Translations under genes and position numbers: made by a program | Assembly: GCF_021347895.1 (NCBI RefSeq) | Contig: NC_067117.1 | Span: 30,448,067 to 30,512,066, forward strand | Source of the DNA: Acanthochromis polyacanthus | Lineage: Eukaryota > Chordata > Actinopteri > Pomacentridae | Direction: 5' to 3' | DNA length: 64,000 nt | The notes under the pieces: model-generated | What the model was told of the DNA's origin: nothing | Databases searched by the model: none | Seen by the model: only the letters and a program-made list of their open reading frames with translations | Part shown: piece after piece, positions 12,896 to 24,926 of the stretch | Layout of the letters: each line of letters begins with the position of its first letter | How positions within the stretch are numbered: the stretch's first letter is position 1

Positions 12896-13284
12896 CACTG
12901 AGGAGTCGAGCTGAAATGAATTCTTCGTTTTGCTTGAGGATGTAGCCTTGATAGTGATTGATTTCATCTCTAGCCCAACTTCTCCTCCATCGTCCCCATT
13001 TCTCTCTTCTTACTTTTCAAGGCTTTCAGACGATTGATCACCCCGTTTTCATTTGGATAATTTCTCTACGTACTCATTCTTTCCTGACCTTCGCAGTTTT
13101 GTGCTTTCTGTCTGTCTCAGATTGCAAATGAGTCGCTGATCTTTCCGTCTTTAGTTGGCGGTTCGTCTTCCCTCCTAACCTTCATCCTCTTCCTCTCCAT
13201 CCGTTCCCTTTGTATGCCTCCTCGCTTTCCCCCCCAGCGTTCCCCTCTAAACATGAAATGGGAATATTGGCCGTGATCCTCGTC
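12896..13284. other. Intronic sequence, no gene seen
   Basis: Pyrimidine-rich intronic DNA. The 85-residue minus-strand frame at 13117-13374 is a Lys/Arg/Glu-rich product of purine runs. Confidence 0.5.
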
Positions 13285-13745
13285 TCCATAAATATCAGCT
13301 TTTAACTTTTGCCATACCGCTTCAAAAGTGCATCCTCCTCTAATCTCCTCCTCTCGTTTTCCTCCTCTTTTCATGATGAATTAATATTTTTTTTATGTGA
13401 GGGATGATAATGTAAGTGTTGGCTAATATGTTACCCCATAAAGATGGACTTTTAATTCACCCGCCCATCCATAAATCCTCCTTTTAGTATCTTTTCTGGG
13501 CCTTTTTCTTGCCCATACCGCTTCCTCTTGCTCGTCTTTATAGCAGGCAGATGCTAATGTGAGTGTTGGCTAATACGCAGCACTCTATAAAGACTTAATT
13601 CACCTCGGGTTATATACTGCGTCCCAGCGTCTCCCTTCTTTTGCCTCGCCCGTTTCTTCCAAAGCGGATCTTTATGTGAGGGATGGTAATGTGAGTGTTG
13701 GCTAATGTGTTACTCCATAAAAATGGATTTTTAATTCACCTGCTG
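13285..13745. repeat. Four degenerate tandem units of about 130-150 bp with a conserved TAATGTGAGTGTTGGCTAAT core
   Basis: Three clear cores start at 13403, 13550 and 13682: GATGATAATGTAAGTGTTGG, GATGCTAATGTGAGTGTTGG and GATGGTAATGTGAGTGTTGG. Each is followed by CTAATRNG, a CCATAAA/CTATAAA motif and TTAATTCACC. An earlier partial unit (CTCCATAAATATCAGC, CTTTTGCCATACCGCTTC, 13286-13325) shares the CCATAAA and CCATACCGCTTC parts. Spacing is 147 and 132 bp. Confidence 0.75.
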
Positions 13746-14136
13746 GGTACGTACTGATTTGGCTGACACGGCTGCTCCGTCATTCTGCCGAGCCAAGCAG
13801 TATAGACGCCGTTAAGAGGGAGCATCCTTTCCACATCAAACGCTACCAGAGTCAAACTGCTCGGAGCTCTTTCGCTCAGGTACGGCGGAGTTAAAAAAAA
13901 AAAAAGCAGCCCCGCAATTCGGGTAATTTTATGAGAAATAAGCACTTTGCATTGAAAAGCATGCCTTGTTGGTTTTCAGCTGCCTGTTGAGTCAGGAGCA
14001 GATGTTACAGCCCATCTGTACGCAGCTTCTTCAAGTTTACCGAGTTTTATCAGTCAAATCTGTATCTCTAATATTTCAACCTGCATTACTCCAGTGACAC
14101 GATGTTCCATCAGCATCATTTCTTACAAACTATTCT
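13746..14136. other. Intronic sequence, no gene seen
   Basis: Non-repetitive as far as I can see. It could be ordinary intron or carry regulatory sequence. Confidence 0.4.
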
Positions 14137-14947
14137 ATTCTTCAGATGTTTTTATTCTTAACACAGATTTTTCTACTTATGTTTATATTTTTTCTGAAAT
14201 ATTTTCCTCCTTATGTTCATATTTTTAGGATGTATTTTTCCACATATTTCTATTAAGGCAATTTATTCTACTTATGACTATATTTTCTGATAGATTTTTC
14301 TACTGATGTTTATAGTTTTACTACATATTTTTCTGCTGATGTTTATATTTTTGGACATATTGTTTCTACTTAGGTGTATATTGTTATAAAATATTTTTCT
14401 ACATTTGTTTATATTTTAGGGCATTTTTTCGACTTATGTTTATTTTTTGACATATTTTGTGCTTTTGTTCATATTTTTAGGGCGTATTTTTCTACTTTTT
14501 AAAATTTTTTTCAGAACATATTTTTGTACCTATTTTTAATTTTCTGGACAAATTTTTCTACTTATGAATTTTCAGACATATTTTTCTACTTTTGTTTATA
14601 TTTTCTGACTTTTTTTTTTTTACTTTAGTTTATATTTCAGGGCACATTTTCCTACTTTAAAAAAAAAAAATAGGGACATATGTTTCTACTTTTATTTTCG
14701 ATTTTCTGGGCATATTTTTCTACTTATACGTCCTAAAACTATAAACATTTTTCTACTATAGTTGATATGTTTTGGATATATTTTTCTACTAATGTTTATA
14801 TTTTTAGGACATTTATCTACTTTCTGAAATATTTTTAGGGCATTTTTTTAACTTATGTTTATACTTTAGGACATATTTTTCTATTTATGTTTATATTTTT
14901 GGACTTACTTTTCTCCTTATGCTTATAATTTCAGGGCATACTTTTTC
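14137..14947. repeat. CATATTTTTCTACTTATGTTTATATTTTTAGG minisatellite, block 1
   Basis: A degenerate tandem array with a unit of roughly 30-40 bp: GGACATATTTTTCTACTTAT then GTTTATATTTTTA. More than fifteen units can be counted. Extremely T-rich on the + strand. Confidence 0.85.
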
Positions 14948-16324
14948 TAAATGTTGTACTCAGCGAGGTCTGGACCTCAGCGTTCCTCAACTCTCATTTC
15001 CTGTGACCTCGACTTTTACACTAAAGTGAGTTTTGGCCTGTGGGATGTTCCAGATTTATTTCTCTCCCTGATTAAGGTGACTGATCTAATTACACCCTGT
15101 TGCTGTGCATTTGATTCCCCTCTTTTCTTTTAATTTCTCCAAAAGCCACCAGAAACTGCTTGAAACAGGCAGCAGTAGATTTAGGTGCCCATTGTGAGAC
15201 ATTTCCGTTCAAAGCAGCTTTACCTGTAATCAGTTGCTTAAGTTAATTTGATAATAATGTACTTATTAGCCTCACTAAGGACCCTGACAGTGATAGGCAC
15301 AGCTTTACAGTGTAATGCACATGAACCTGCTGATATTTAAGTCGGATTTTAGCATATTTTAATGTAATTTGAAGTACATTTGAGAGAGATACTACAAAAC
15401 AACTGACAAGTAAAATAGTTGAAGTATAAAAGATTAAAGAAGTTAAATGCATTAACAGACTATGTAAGTCATGCACCGTTCTCACTTTAAGTCTGGTGGT
15501 TTACAAAAGTAGTTTGAGTTAAAAATTTGCTAGAAATGGTGCCCAAAACTAATACAATTACACTTCAAAAATGAACTTCTCTTCATCTGTTGGTGACTAA
15601 CTTTATTTTCAACCTGAAAATAAGTTAAGTTCCCTTGGTAATTTACGGGATTTGAATATGTGTAGTGATTTTGCAGGATGATTTTAATTCTAAAAGCTGC
15701 AATTTTCCTCTTTTCTCACACATCTCTGTCTTCCCGTTTGTTCTTCGTATCCATTCACACCTTCTTGCTTCTCTCCAACAACAAAATTGGTGAACATCTT
15801 GAACCAGAGCAGCATCTGGTCATTACCATGCTGCTTGGTCTGAAAGGAGGCATTCACTTGTCAAGGAGCTCGTCTCCACCATGCTAAGAGCAATTGCACC
15901 ATTCGCAAGGTGGCACAAAGTGGCTGGTAAAAGCTCTGGTTCGATAGTCAAGTGGCGAGGTGCCTTTGTTGCCTTGCAACACAGATGGAAACCTACTTAT
16001 TTTTTTTCTCTTTTTGTATTTTATTTTACAAGTATTGAGGAAATAAGGCGGCTCATTGTCACAGCATTTGTTCGGGAGAAGTAAAACATAACTTTCTTCC
16101 TCCCTGTGTGTTAAAAATCTTCTTTTACAAACAGCAAAGACACACGTTTCTATGTCTTGGTTATTGGAAAAACTGCGTCTCATTTCTTGAATGCTAAAAT
16201 GTTAATGATTCTGTGTCATTTTTGTGATAGTAGAAAACAGTATTTGATACTCATGCAACAACTACGTGTCTCGGTGTAATAACACACTATTTATGACACT
16301 GTATATTTACATTTCTTAGAAAAA
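14948..16324. other. Non-repetitive sequence between two blocks of the same minisatellite
   Basis: No gene recognised. A 99-residue minus-strand frame (15884-16183) and several + frames have no family signature. The flanking arrays share a unit. Confidence 0.45.
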
Positions 16325-16895
16325 GCATATTTTACATCTATGTTATACTTTTTCTACTAATGTTTATATTTTTAGGGCATATTTTTCAACTTATTTTAAA
16401 TAATTTTACAACATATTTCTTTTACAAATTAAAAAAATAAAATTTGTAGAGCATATTTTTCTGTTTTTGTTTATATTTTGAGGACATAATTTTCTACTTG
16501 TGTTTTACATTTTTAGGACATATTTTAGGACTTTTTAAACTTTTTATATTTTTATGGCATATTTTTCTACTTATGTTTATATTTTAAGGCATATTTTCTA
16601 TTTATTTTTAAATATTTTTTTGACATACTTTACTACTTATTTTTTCTTTTTACAGAACATTTTCTACTTTTGTTTATATTTTTAGGACATATTTTTGACT
16701 TAGTTTCTTTTTTTACTCATGTTTTTATTTTGAAGACATTTTTTTCTACTTAATGTTTATTTATTAGGATAAATTTTTCTACTTAATGTTTACATTTTAG
16801 GTCATATTTTTCTACTTATATTGATATTTTTGCACATATTTTTAGACTAATGTTTCTATTTTTAGGACATATTTTTCTGCTTATATTTATTTATG
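16325..16895. repeat. CATATTTTTCTACTT minisatellite, block 2
   Basis: The same unit as the block at 14137-14947 (TTTTTAGGACATATTTTTCT, ACTTATGTTTATATTT), again degenerate. It is followed directly by a retroposon-like 3' end (16915-16985). Confidence 0.85.
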
Positions 16896-16914
16896 TATTT
16901 TGTGCTGTTTATAT

Positions 16915-16985
16915 TTCTTAGGAGCAACTGTAACGTAAACAATATCCCCTCTGGGATCAATAAAGTGTTTCTGATTCTCATTAAA
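16915..16985 (+). mobile_element. Retroposon (LINE/SINE-type) 3' tail
   Basis: GGAGCAACTGTAACG followed by CCCTCTGGGATCAATAAAGT and a TTCTGATTCTCATT run, the form of a common fish non-LTR retroposon 3' end. Only the tail is recognisable. Confidence 0.6.
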
Positions 16986-19900
16986 CAGGAAATAAAGATG
17001 CAACCAAGACCGGATTCAATGGTCAGATAACCCTGTTGTTTTCCCTTGTTTTGCACCTTTTCTGAGAACATTTCACACTTTATTCCCTCTTTTTTTATAT
17101 AATGCTTTTGTATATAAAACTCACTGTCCTTAAGTGGATTGTTCTCGTCCCGTTGAGTTTCCATGTTGGCACATTCAGTCCCTGAATGCTTGTCACGTTG
17201 CTGCCAGTTTCTTTTTCCTCCCATTTAAGGTCATTCTCCAAGCCCCCATTTTTTTTTTGCTTTTCCGCTATCCGACATCCTCTCATCGCCATGCTGAGGC
17301 AGACAGCCACCCACTGATATTTTCTCGTAAATTCCTCTTTGAATTTCCTCCGATGTCTTGTCACCCCTTTCAGCGTTGTCTCTTTGTGGCCGTTTGTTAA
17401 GACTTTTATTTATTTATTTTTCCAGAAATTCTGCTTCTTTGAGCGCCACTTTTTGCCAAGTAAAGTGTGTCGTTTTGAGGGAACTGTGCCATTTGAATTG
17501 TTGCTCTGACTGGCACATGCTGCATAGTTATTGTTTGAGAGGCTAGTACGCTGGATTTGACTTTAAAACCAATTTTTTTTGTAATCTGTTGTTCTCAAGC
17601 TAAAACCAAGATGGCCTTAAGGAAGACGGTTGATGCATTTTTAGTGCTTTTATATGCACCAATGATTGCATTAAATTACCACAGTTCAGCTCGAAGTGGT
17701 TGGGTTTTTCAAAATGAAACACATTTTTAGACAAACTGATATCTACAATCTACTTTTTTTTCATGAAGGCAGACTCTGCGATTAAACTAGCATTTGAGAA
17801 ATTTTGGCCACTGAAAAGTTAATCAAAAATGCTTTCTAATAATATACAGACCACTAAAATGACACTACCTGACATTGACACTGTCATCCCCAGAAACTGG
17901 ACAACAAATGGGTCACTGTGTTCTGGGATTATCGATATTATTATAATGAGAACAAATCTTATCTAATACTGGCAACCTTCTGCACAACCTTCACTGTATC
18001 TCCAGTCCGACAGTGACACTCAAACAAACATTTGAACTATGCAATGAAAATTGTGCTAAACTAAACAAAATGGCATTTAAATGTAAATTCTGTCATAATA
18101 AATTAAAATAAAGCACCTTAATCCTCAATTTCCATGCAGTAACTGAGTGGAGACTAAAGGCTTCTCTGTGCACAGCTGGCTAGCTTGTGTCTACTGTAGC
18201 TTAAATGTGAGGCATTTTTTTGGGGAAAATCATCAAAATTGGTGTCTATCAAGAAATTAATTGTTCGGGGACTTTTATTTTTTAAACCTTCTGCGCAACC
18301 TTTATTTGTGCAGACATTTACATTATGCCCCAAAAATGTGCTAAAATAAACAAAAATGGTATTTATTGCTTAATTTTTAATTCACTTGTGATAACTTAAA
18401 TAAAAAGAATACTTTCATTTAAAAGATCCTATGTCTTTATTGATATTTATTTATTTTTTAACTAGTAGACTTGCCTAAAATTGTGAGTCTCATGATATGT
18501 AAATTGAGGTTCAATAAAGCCCTCTATCTAATCCCATAGATGTTTAGTGACGTCATCTATCACGACTCTATGGGGTTAATTGAAACACATAGTAGTAATG
18601 CCTCCAGAATATGTTCATATTTGTATTTAAAATACTAAAAAAAACACCTTTAATTCAGGACAAAAATGATTAAAAAAAGCAACATAGTATTCAATTAGAT
18701 CCAATATACTATAGTAATCATACTGTAAGTAATCAAAAGTGAGCATTATAAAACACCAAATCAAGTGTAAATGAGTGTTTCTGTGTTCAGAATGTGTGCA
18801 TGAGTAAGTCAGAGTTTGTGTTACTGCAGCTGACACAAATTAATCAGATCTTCTCCATTATCACATAGACTGCATTGATTCATCCTCTAAAAGGATTCTT
18901 ACTTTAGTGTGTCTGTTGCTACACATGCACACACATGTACACAACCACATTATGTCTTGAGGTACACATAAAATATTCTTAAAAAGAAGGCGCAGCTGCG
19001 TCTCCTTCACAAGTTGCCAGATCCTCCACTTAAAGCAGAAAAGACTTCCATTGTTGCGTTTCGACTCCCTGGACAATCTCCTCCATCTGCCTCCTCTGTC
19101 ACATTTAATTTCATAGCGCTTGAGAAATTTCAAACGTTATTCAGTTACCATGTTAATGCGTCGCATAGATTTATAGTGCCTTCCTGGATCCTTTGTGTCT
19201 GCAGTGTCTCCTGGTTTTCTCCAGTGTTTGTAATTTAAATGAGTCCTGGGGAAAATCTGCGAAGGTTCGGCATCATTCTGTCGGCTGGTTTCAACTCATT
19301 AAGATGCCTATCAAGCACAGTTTCTGTAACAGTTGAAGACGGAGATATGAAATGCTGTGTTTGGAAGTATATGTGCACATTACAAGTGCCATTAGCAGCA
19401 AACTAAGATATCATGTGGGCTGCAGAAATGTTCTATCATGACAGGAGTGCACAATTTATCAATTACTCAAGATCATAATTTTGATTTATGGTGCAATACT
19501 GTAGTATTTATATTTAAAATCATGTGTTGCACTCAGAGAAAACTGTGCTCATAGAAAAAAATACAAATAGATTAGCTCACTTGGTTTGATTTTGAGTAAA
19601 TCTGACATTAGGACATTTTTTTTCACTGTTTAAATATAACTTTGTTTACTCAAATGTCTGAATTGCTGCACTGCAGTAACTGAGTGGAGACTAGAAGCTT
19701 CTCTGTGCACAGTCACCTAGCTTACATCTATAACAACAACAACATTAACAACAACTGAAGGCTGATCAGTCTAAACATGGTAACACACACACATATATAC
19801 ATATAGGTTGGACAATAGAAAATAATTTAAATAAAAAAATATATATGAAGCATTTATTGAACATCAGTGAAAATGTACAGTCTATCACGAAGGAGTGGAT

Positions 19901-20316
19901 TGTTCGCGGATGTTTTCATTTATATTCGGATTGATGATAAACCAAGATTACAGTCTTATTTTGATGCAAAGATTTGTAATTAACAGGGTTATGGCACTGC
20001 CTGGAGGTGAAAGCAATACAAAAAATATTTGCAAAATTGCTAAATAATTGTCCTAATCGGTCATTGTTGTGCGTCATCTTTCTATTTTCTTGCCACTCTG
20101 TCTGTAGGAATTGTCGATGGCATCGATGGGATCAGGCTAACTCCTGCAGTCGTGTTTTTCTGAAGCTCAGAATAGAACGCTCCCTTCGATTCCTCGTCAG
20201 AGTCGCTTATGAATCTCACATCTTATGAATCAAACATGAATCTAAGTGGTCAATATGTTTGCTCCAAAGAGAACGCTGCCTGCAGACCTTCTACTTTCCA
20301 AACCTTGTGATTCTAC

Positions 20317-20321
<5 letters not shown>
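16986..20321. other. Intronic sequence with one short dispersed repeat, no gene seen
   Basis: A 60-bp segment beginning GCAGTAACTGAGTGGAGACT occurs at 18136-18200 and again at 19673-19730, in the same orientation, with CTTCTCTGTGCACAG in both. The remaining sequence shows no coding exon that I can support. Frames such as 16862-17224 (minus) lack family motifs. Confidence 0.5.

Positions 20322-20382
<61 letters not shown>
20322..20382. repeat. (GT)n microsatellite
   Basis: About 30 uninterrupted dinucleotides. Confidence 0.98.
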
Positions 20383-20384
<2 letters not shown>

Positions 20385-21755
20385 GTGTGTTCATTCTGCA
20401 CTCCAGCATAAGAATATATGCTTGAATGTCTTTTTGTGTATCTCGAGATTGAAGGATATTTTCATCATCGGATCGATGGGAGCGATGCGACACAGGGCGA
20501 GCTTTGAATACCGCATCACCTCTGAATCACCATGAAAATACAGCAGCAGCCTTTTCAAACTCCTGTTCTTCATTATGCGTGGCTGAGTTGCCCTTGAGCA
20601 TGGCACCGAAGCCTTCAAATAATGACCTCTATCAAATATATGTGTGTGCATGTTCGTCAGCTGCAAAAAGAGCTGCAAACATTAATTACGCTGATGCAAT
20701 TTAATTCTATTACTGCACTGAACAGTGACTAAACTGAGACAAGAGAATCTATAAAAGACTGATTTGTTGAAAGTTTTGGGTTCAAAATCTTGCTCTTTTC
20801 TTGAACAAGGACAACGTTCCATAAGGCCGATTTTTTTCATTGCCATTAGCGGACTAACTGCTTTAAATAACCACAGAAATCTACATAGAAACCCGCTTTA
20901 AATCTGCCTAGTAACGGGCCTCTATTCTGAGGGCGTTACAGGCTTGTCATGGCACAGCAGAAGGCAGCAGACGGGTGTGAAGTTTGTCTGTCTGAGAAAC
21001 GAGGTGAGAACTGCTTGAAAAACCAGCGTCAGACGCGAAAACAGAAAGCAAATGTCAGATTATTCAGCACAAAGCAATGGACGTGAGTGATCAAACAAGC
21101 ACAAAAGCTGCAAAAACTTTATTCAAAGCTCGTAAAGTGACTTGTGACTTTTTTTTAATGACACGAGCTCCGTGCATCGTGTCGACACATAGTCCCATCT
21201 ACGAGAGACTAAAAACACTTACACGAACATTAACATGCATTTTCTTTTTTTAATTTTTTGCTCTCGCAGCAGTGTAGCGGTTGTAATCAACACTTTGACA
21301 AAGCTGTGAGCAGGCAGGATGAGTAACACCAGGGGTGAGAGAGTGTGTGTTGGAGAGAGTACTGTAAATGAAAGGAGGTGTGTGTTGATGAATGGCGAGG
21401 AACCAGCTAAAGCGACTCTATTTATGAGGAAGAACAGGTAAACTGGATATGCAAAAGAGTCATTCCACAGTCAGTTCACCAAATTTTAAAAACATCTTGC
21501 CATCTCTTATTTGTGAAATGTTTTTTCTGTGAATACAAATTTTGTTAAGTAAAAACTTACTGAATTTTGGGTCATAGCTAACATTCGTGCTTCAGTTAAA
21601 ATCTCTCAATGGTGTTGATTTTTGTACAGATTTTCTTTGTGCCAATCCATGGATCAAAGTTTGAAGTGCTGTAACTTGAGAAATAATTCAGCTAGATGAT
21701 GATGCATATTGGTCCAAAAACCTTTATTTCCCCCCCAAAGAGGCTGATTTTCCCC
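20383..21755. other. Intronic sequence, no gene seen
   Basis: Nothing recognised beyond short GT-rich patches. Confidence 0.45.
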
Positions 21756-21759
21756 TTTT

Positions 21760-23235
21760 ACATTGGCACTAATAGGAGGTTTAAAAATCTAGAGTATGGT
21801 GCCGGGCAGAAGGATACTTTATGAGAAAAAATAATCACGTTTTTGCAATTAAGGCCAATATTTGATCATGCATTGAGCAAGTATGATGGTGAAAACACTA
21901 TGAAAGTGGTCCCAACTGGAAGAGTTCTATAATATTGACTACGTTTATCTGTTTACATGATCAGCGTAATCAATTGGGATATTCCCATCTAAACCGGGAC
22001 GCACAGACAACGTCATGACGCAAATTGGTCTCACAAACTCTCACAGACATTATATTCATGTCTTTCGCAATGTTAATAAAGTAGTCCGTTTCCTTCTCGC
22101 TCCAAAAGTGTGGCGCTGTGCTGCCGCGTGTGGGTTTCCCCATGTCTGTTTACCTGTCCTTGTGTATTTCTGGTGGGTCGCGCGCCAGACGCAGCATACA
22201 TATAGTTGCCGTACTCAAAAGACCAATATTCCTTTCAGATGAAACATGCGCAGAATGCAAAGTAATGTTTCTTTCTATGGGGATATTCCGATGCGCGTTT
22301 ATATGACGAGATATTCGGGTTAGAAAAGGAGTAACCCAGGGGTCTTATTTGGGTTTTTAAAAACCGGAATATGAGCATATTCGGGTTTTTGCGGGTGTTT
22401 ACATGGCCGTGCGCAACCGGGTTATTGCTAATATTCCGGTTAAGAAAGGATTATTGACTGCATATAAATGTAGTCATTGTTACTGCTCTTAAAGAAAAAA
22501 AACAGAAGAAGAAAAAGGTTTCAAACCCATTGTGCTTCCAAAAATTTGAAACGAAATGGTACCGTGAGCAATCGTGTCTATGTCAGGTTTCTTCTTTTTA
22601 ATTTCTTTATCAAGATGTGTTTTATTCCACTCTAACTTTGTCAGCAAAGAGTAGAAGCATTGCATTGGGAAAGGTGCTGAGAACAACGTATGATGTAAGA
22701 AAAAGGTGCAAAAATCAACATGAAACCTTAAATTCACTAATTTTTTCTTCTTCTCATAGAGTATACCTCTGACTTGCATTATACTCTACGTGTTTAAAAT
22801 TCTTAATGGTGCCAAGCACAGGACAAAAACAAATCTGCCTTTAAAATGGAAAATAAAGGTTTTATGGTTGGTGGAAAATTGGGATAGAAAAAAGATACAT
22901 TTTTAACAAAATTTACACAGATCTTTGTAAAGAAATCAAATATACTTCTGGCATATACATGGGATTGCTTACAGTTCCACTTGTAATAAAATTGGAAAGT
23001 TGGAAAACTGTAATTTTTCTCTCATCTCAGTAGCAATATTACCAGCTTAACTCCACCAGCTTCGACATCACTGGAGTGGTTTCGCCATTATACATGCTCA
23101 ATGACAGTCCTAATATTGGCCATATATTAAAAAAAATACATTTCAATGTTTGTTTTTCTCATAAGGTTTGCCTCTGACTGGGACCATACTCTAGCTTTTT
23201 AAAGCTCCTGCTGGTGCCAATCACAGTAACAAAAA
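21760..23235. repeat. Inverted/direct repeat family (CATACTCTAG...GGTGCCAA) flanking a small element
   Basis: Three copies: one on the minus strand at about 21762-21832 (TTGGCACTAATAGGAGG to TTTATGAGAAAA, with TCTAGAGTATGGTGCC), and two on the + strand at about 22745-22815 (CTCATAGAGTATACCTCTGA to GGTGCCAAGCAC) and 23152-23225 (CTCATAAGGTTTGCCTCTGA to GGTGCCAATCAC). The first and last form an inverted pair about 1.3 kb apart. Confidence 0.6.
21936..22477. mobile_element. MITE-like element with TGACTACRTTTAT termini
   Basis: The left end reads TGACTACGTTTATCTGTTTA and the right end CATATAAATGTAGTCA, imperfect inverted repeats. The interior holds paired motifs such as TATTCCGGTTAAG and GGTTTTTAAAAACCGGAATA. 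The target duplication is unclear, so the superfamily is not assigned. It sits between the arms of the inverted repeat at 21760-23235. Frames at 22015-22306 run through this element and are not supported. Confidence 0.65.
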
Positions 23236-23408
23236 TTGAACAATCAAGGCTTTCTGACCAAATTTACATATTCACAAAACTGATTTTTATTATTCTATCA
23301 AAGCAGGGTTGTAGCACTGAAAACCATTGTACACATCATTGAGTCTGCAAAATATCAACACTCTAGATACAATATTTCTCCAGTTAGATATTGAAAACAC
23401 TGATCCAC

Positions 23409-23443
<35 letters not shown>

Positions 23444-23446
23444 AAA
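23409..23446. repeat. (GAAA)n microsatellite
   Basis: Nine consecutive AAAG/GAAA units. Confidence 0.97.
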
Positions 23447-23947
23447 TGTCACAAAAATCAACAGGACCACACCTTCTTTAAGAAATTTTAACTGAAAACT
23501 AATGTTGCATGTGAGCCTAGATTTTACACATTGTCAACTCAATTAATATCCGACAGTTTAAAAAAAAATCAGGCATGAAGGGTGACCCAAAAAAAAAAAA
23601 AAAAAAACATAAAAAAGGAGAAACCATATAGGACTCATGTAAAGCCACATGACAACACTTGTAGTTTGACTTCCCATAATCCTTGTAGGTCCTTTTGGCC
23701 TTTTCTTGTGTTTTCTGAGACTTCTTATAAGGAAACACAAAGAATTCTGGGTAATAAAGCTACTGTATGAGGCATGTCCACACACATTCTTGCAGCAATA
23801 ATCTTGGGAGGCACATACGCACCAACATGCTCGGCCGCTGTAGCAGAGGAGGAAGCCAGGCTAGCGCCAAAAGAAATAGAAGCTCTTTATTAGAAGAAAA
23901 TGTTTCCCATTTTGCCCACAAATAAGTTGCTCACACACATAGATACC

Positions 23948-23968
23948 CACACACACACACACACACAC
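23948..23968. repeat. (CA)n microsatellite
   Basis: About ten CA units, first of three close arrays. Confidence 0.95.
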
Positions 23969-24079
23969 TGCTGCAGGGCTGTCCTTTGTTGCGAAGCCAT
24001 CAGGATCCAATTTCTCCTTCATTAAGTCGGGTAGGAGGCAGTATACAGCCACTAGGTAGCTAGCTTTGTCACACAAACG

Positions 24080-24147
<68 letters not shown>
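24080..24147. repeat. (CA)n microsatellite
   Basis: About 34 uninterrupted CA units. Cys/Val and Thr/His frames in this region are products of the repeat. Confidence 0.98.
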
Positions 24148-24149
<2 letters not shown>

Positions 24150-24313
24150 CATGAAGTCTAAATGCCCCTTATCTTCTTCCAAACCAGAAACATCAATAAA
24201 AGCCTTGTAACAACAAAGCCGCCACGCGCAAACACAACCACACACTTGTACGAGAGGAAAAGAAAAAAAAAAGATTTGAACCAAGATGAGAGGGCCATAA
24301 GTAACACACACGT

Positions 24314-24316
<3 letters not shown>

Positions 24317-24381
<65 letters not shown>
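24317..24381. repeat. (CA)n microsatellite
   Basis: About 32 uninterrupted CA units, 170 bp after the preceding array. Confidence 0.98.
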
Positions 24382-24385
<4 letters not shown>

Positions 24386-24926
24386 CAATAAGAGTTGGGT
24401 AATGAAACCTCTGGTTCTCTTGGAGGAGAAATAACAAGGTCTCACACGAGAGGAAGAGGATTGTAAGTTGTGTCTTTAATTGACCTCAACAATTACCGGT
24501 TTTGATGGATGGATACACACAGTGTCTGCTTTTATAAGCAGCACTCGGGCCTCCTCCTTGCCTCGCAGTGGGGCGACTGGGACACGATCAGTTTGGCATG
24601 TTAGACGTCAACAGAAGCACGGAGTGGATGGAGAACACACACACAGGATCAGCAGCAAACATTCAGACACACGAGCGTCAATGATGACATACTACGCTGA
24701 AATAAAGACAACTGTTGGAGCAGCCTGTTGGGAACATGCATCCGAATGTATCCCAGTTTAGGTAGCATGCAATATTAATGCCACTGGTTTGAGTTAGATT
24801 AATCATTTGACTCCTCTGACATAAACAGTCTGCATCGCTGCAACTTTGTTTTTAAGGGGATTCAGCTTGAAGATTTCAATCTTTCTTTGCATTTCGGCTC
24901 TGTACGCCACCACAATGGATTTGAAA

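Noticed and set aside
13403..13740. Splice donors at AATGTAAGTG within the 145-bp repeat
   Set aside because: TGTAAGTG occurs only in the first unit (the others read TGTGAGTG), and no open frame or acceptor accompanies it.
24069..24445. Cys-Val repeat proteins on the minus strand
   Set aside because: Direct translation of CA/GT microsatellites.
23861..24445. CRISPR-like regular repeats
   Set aside because: They are simple CA arrays; no repeat-spacer structure exists, and the genome is eukaryotic.
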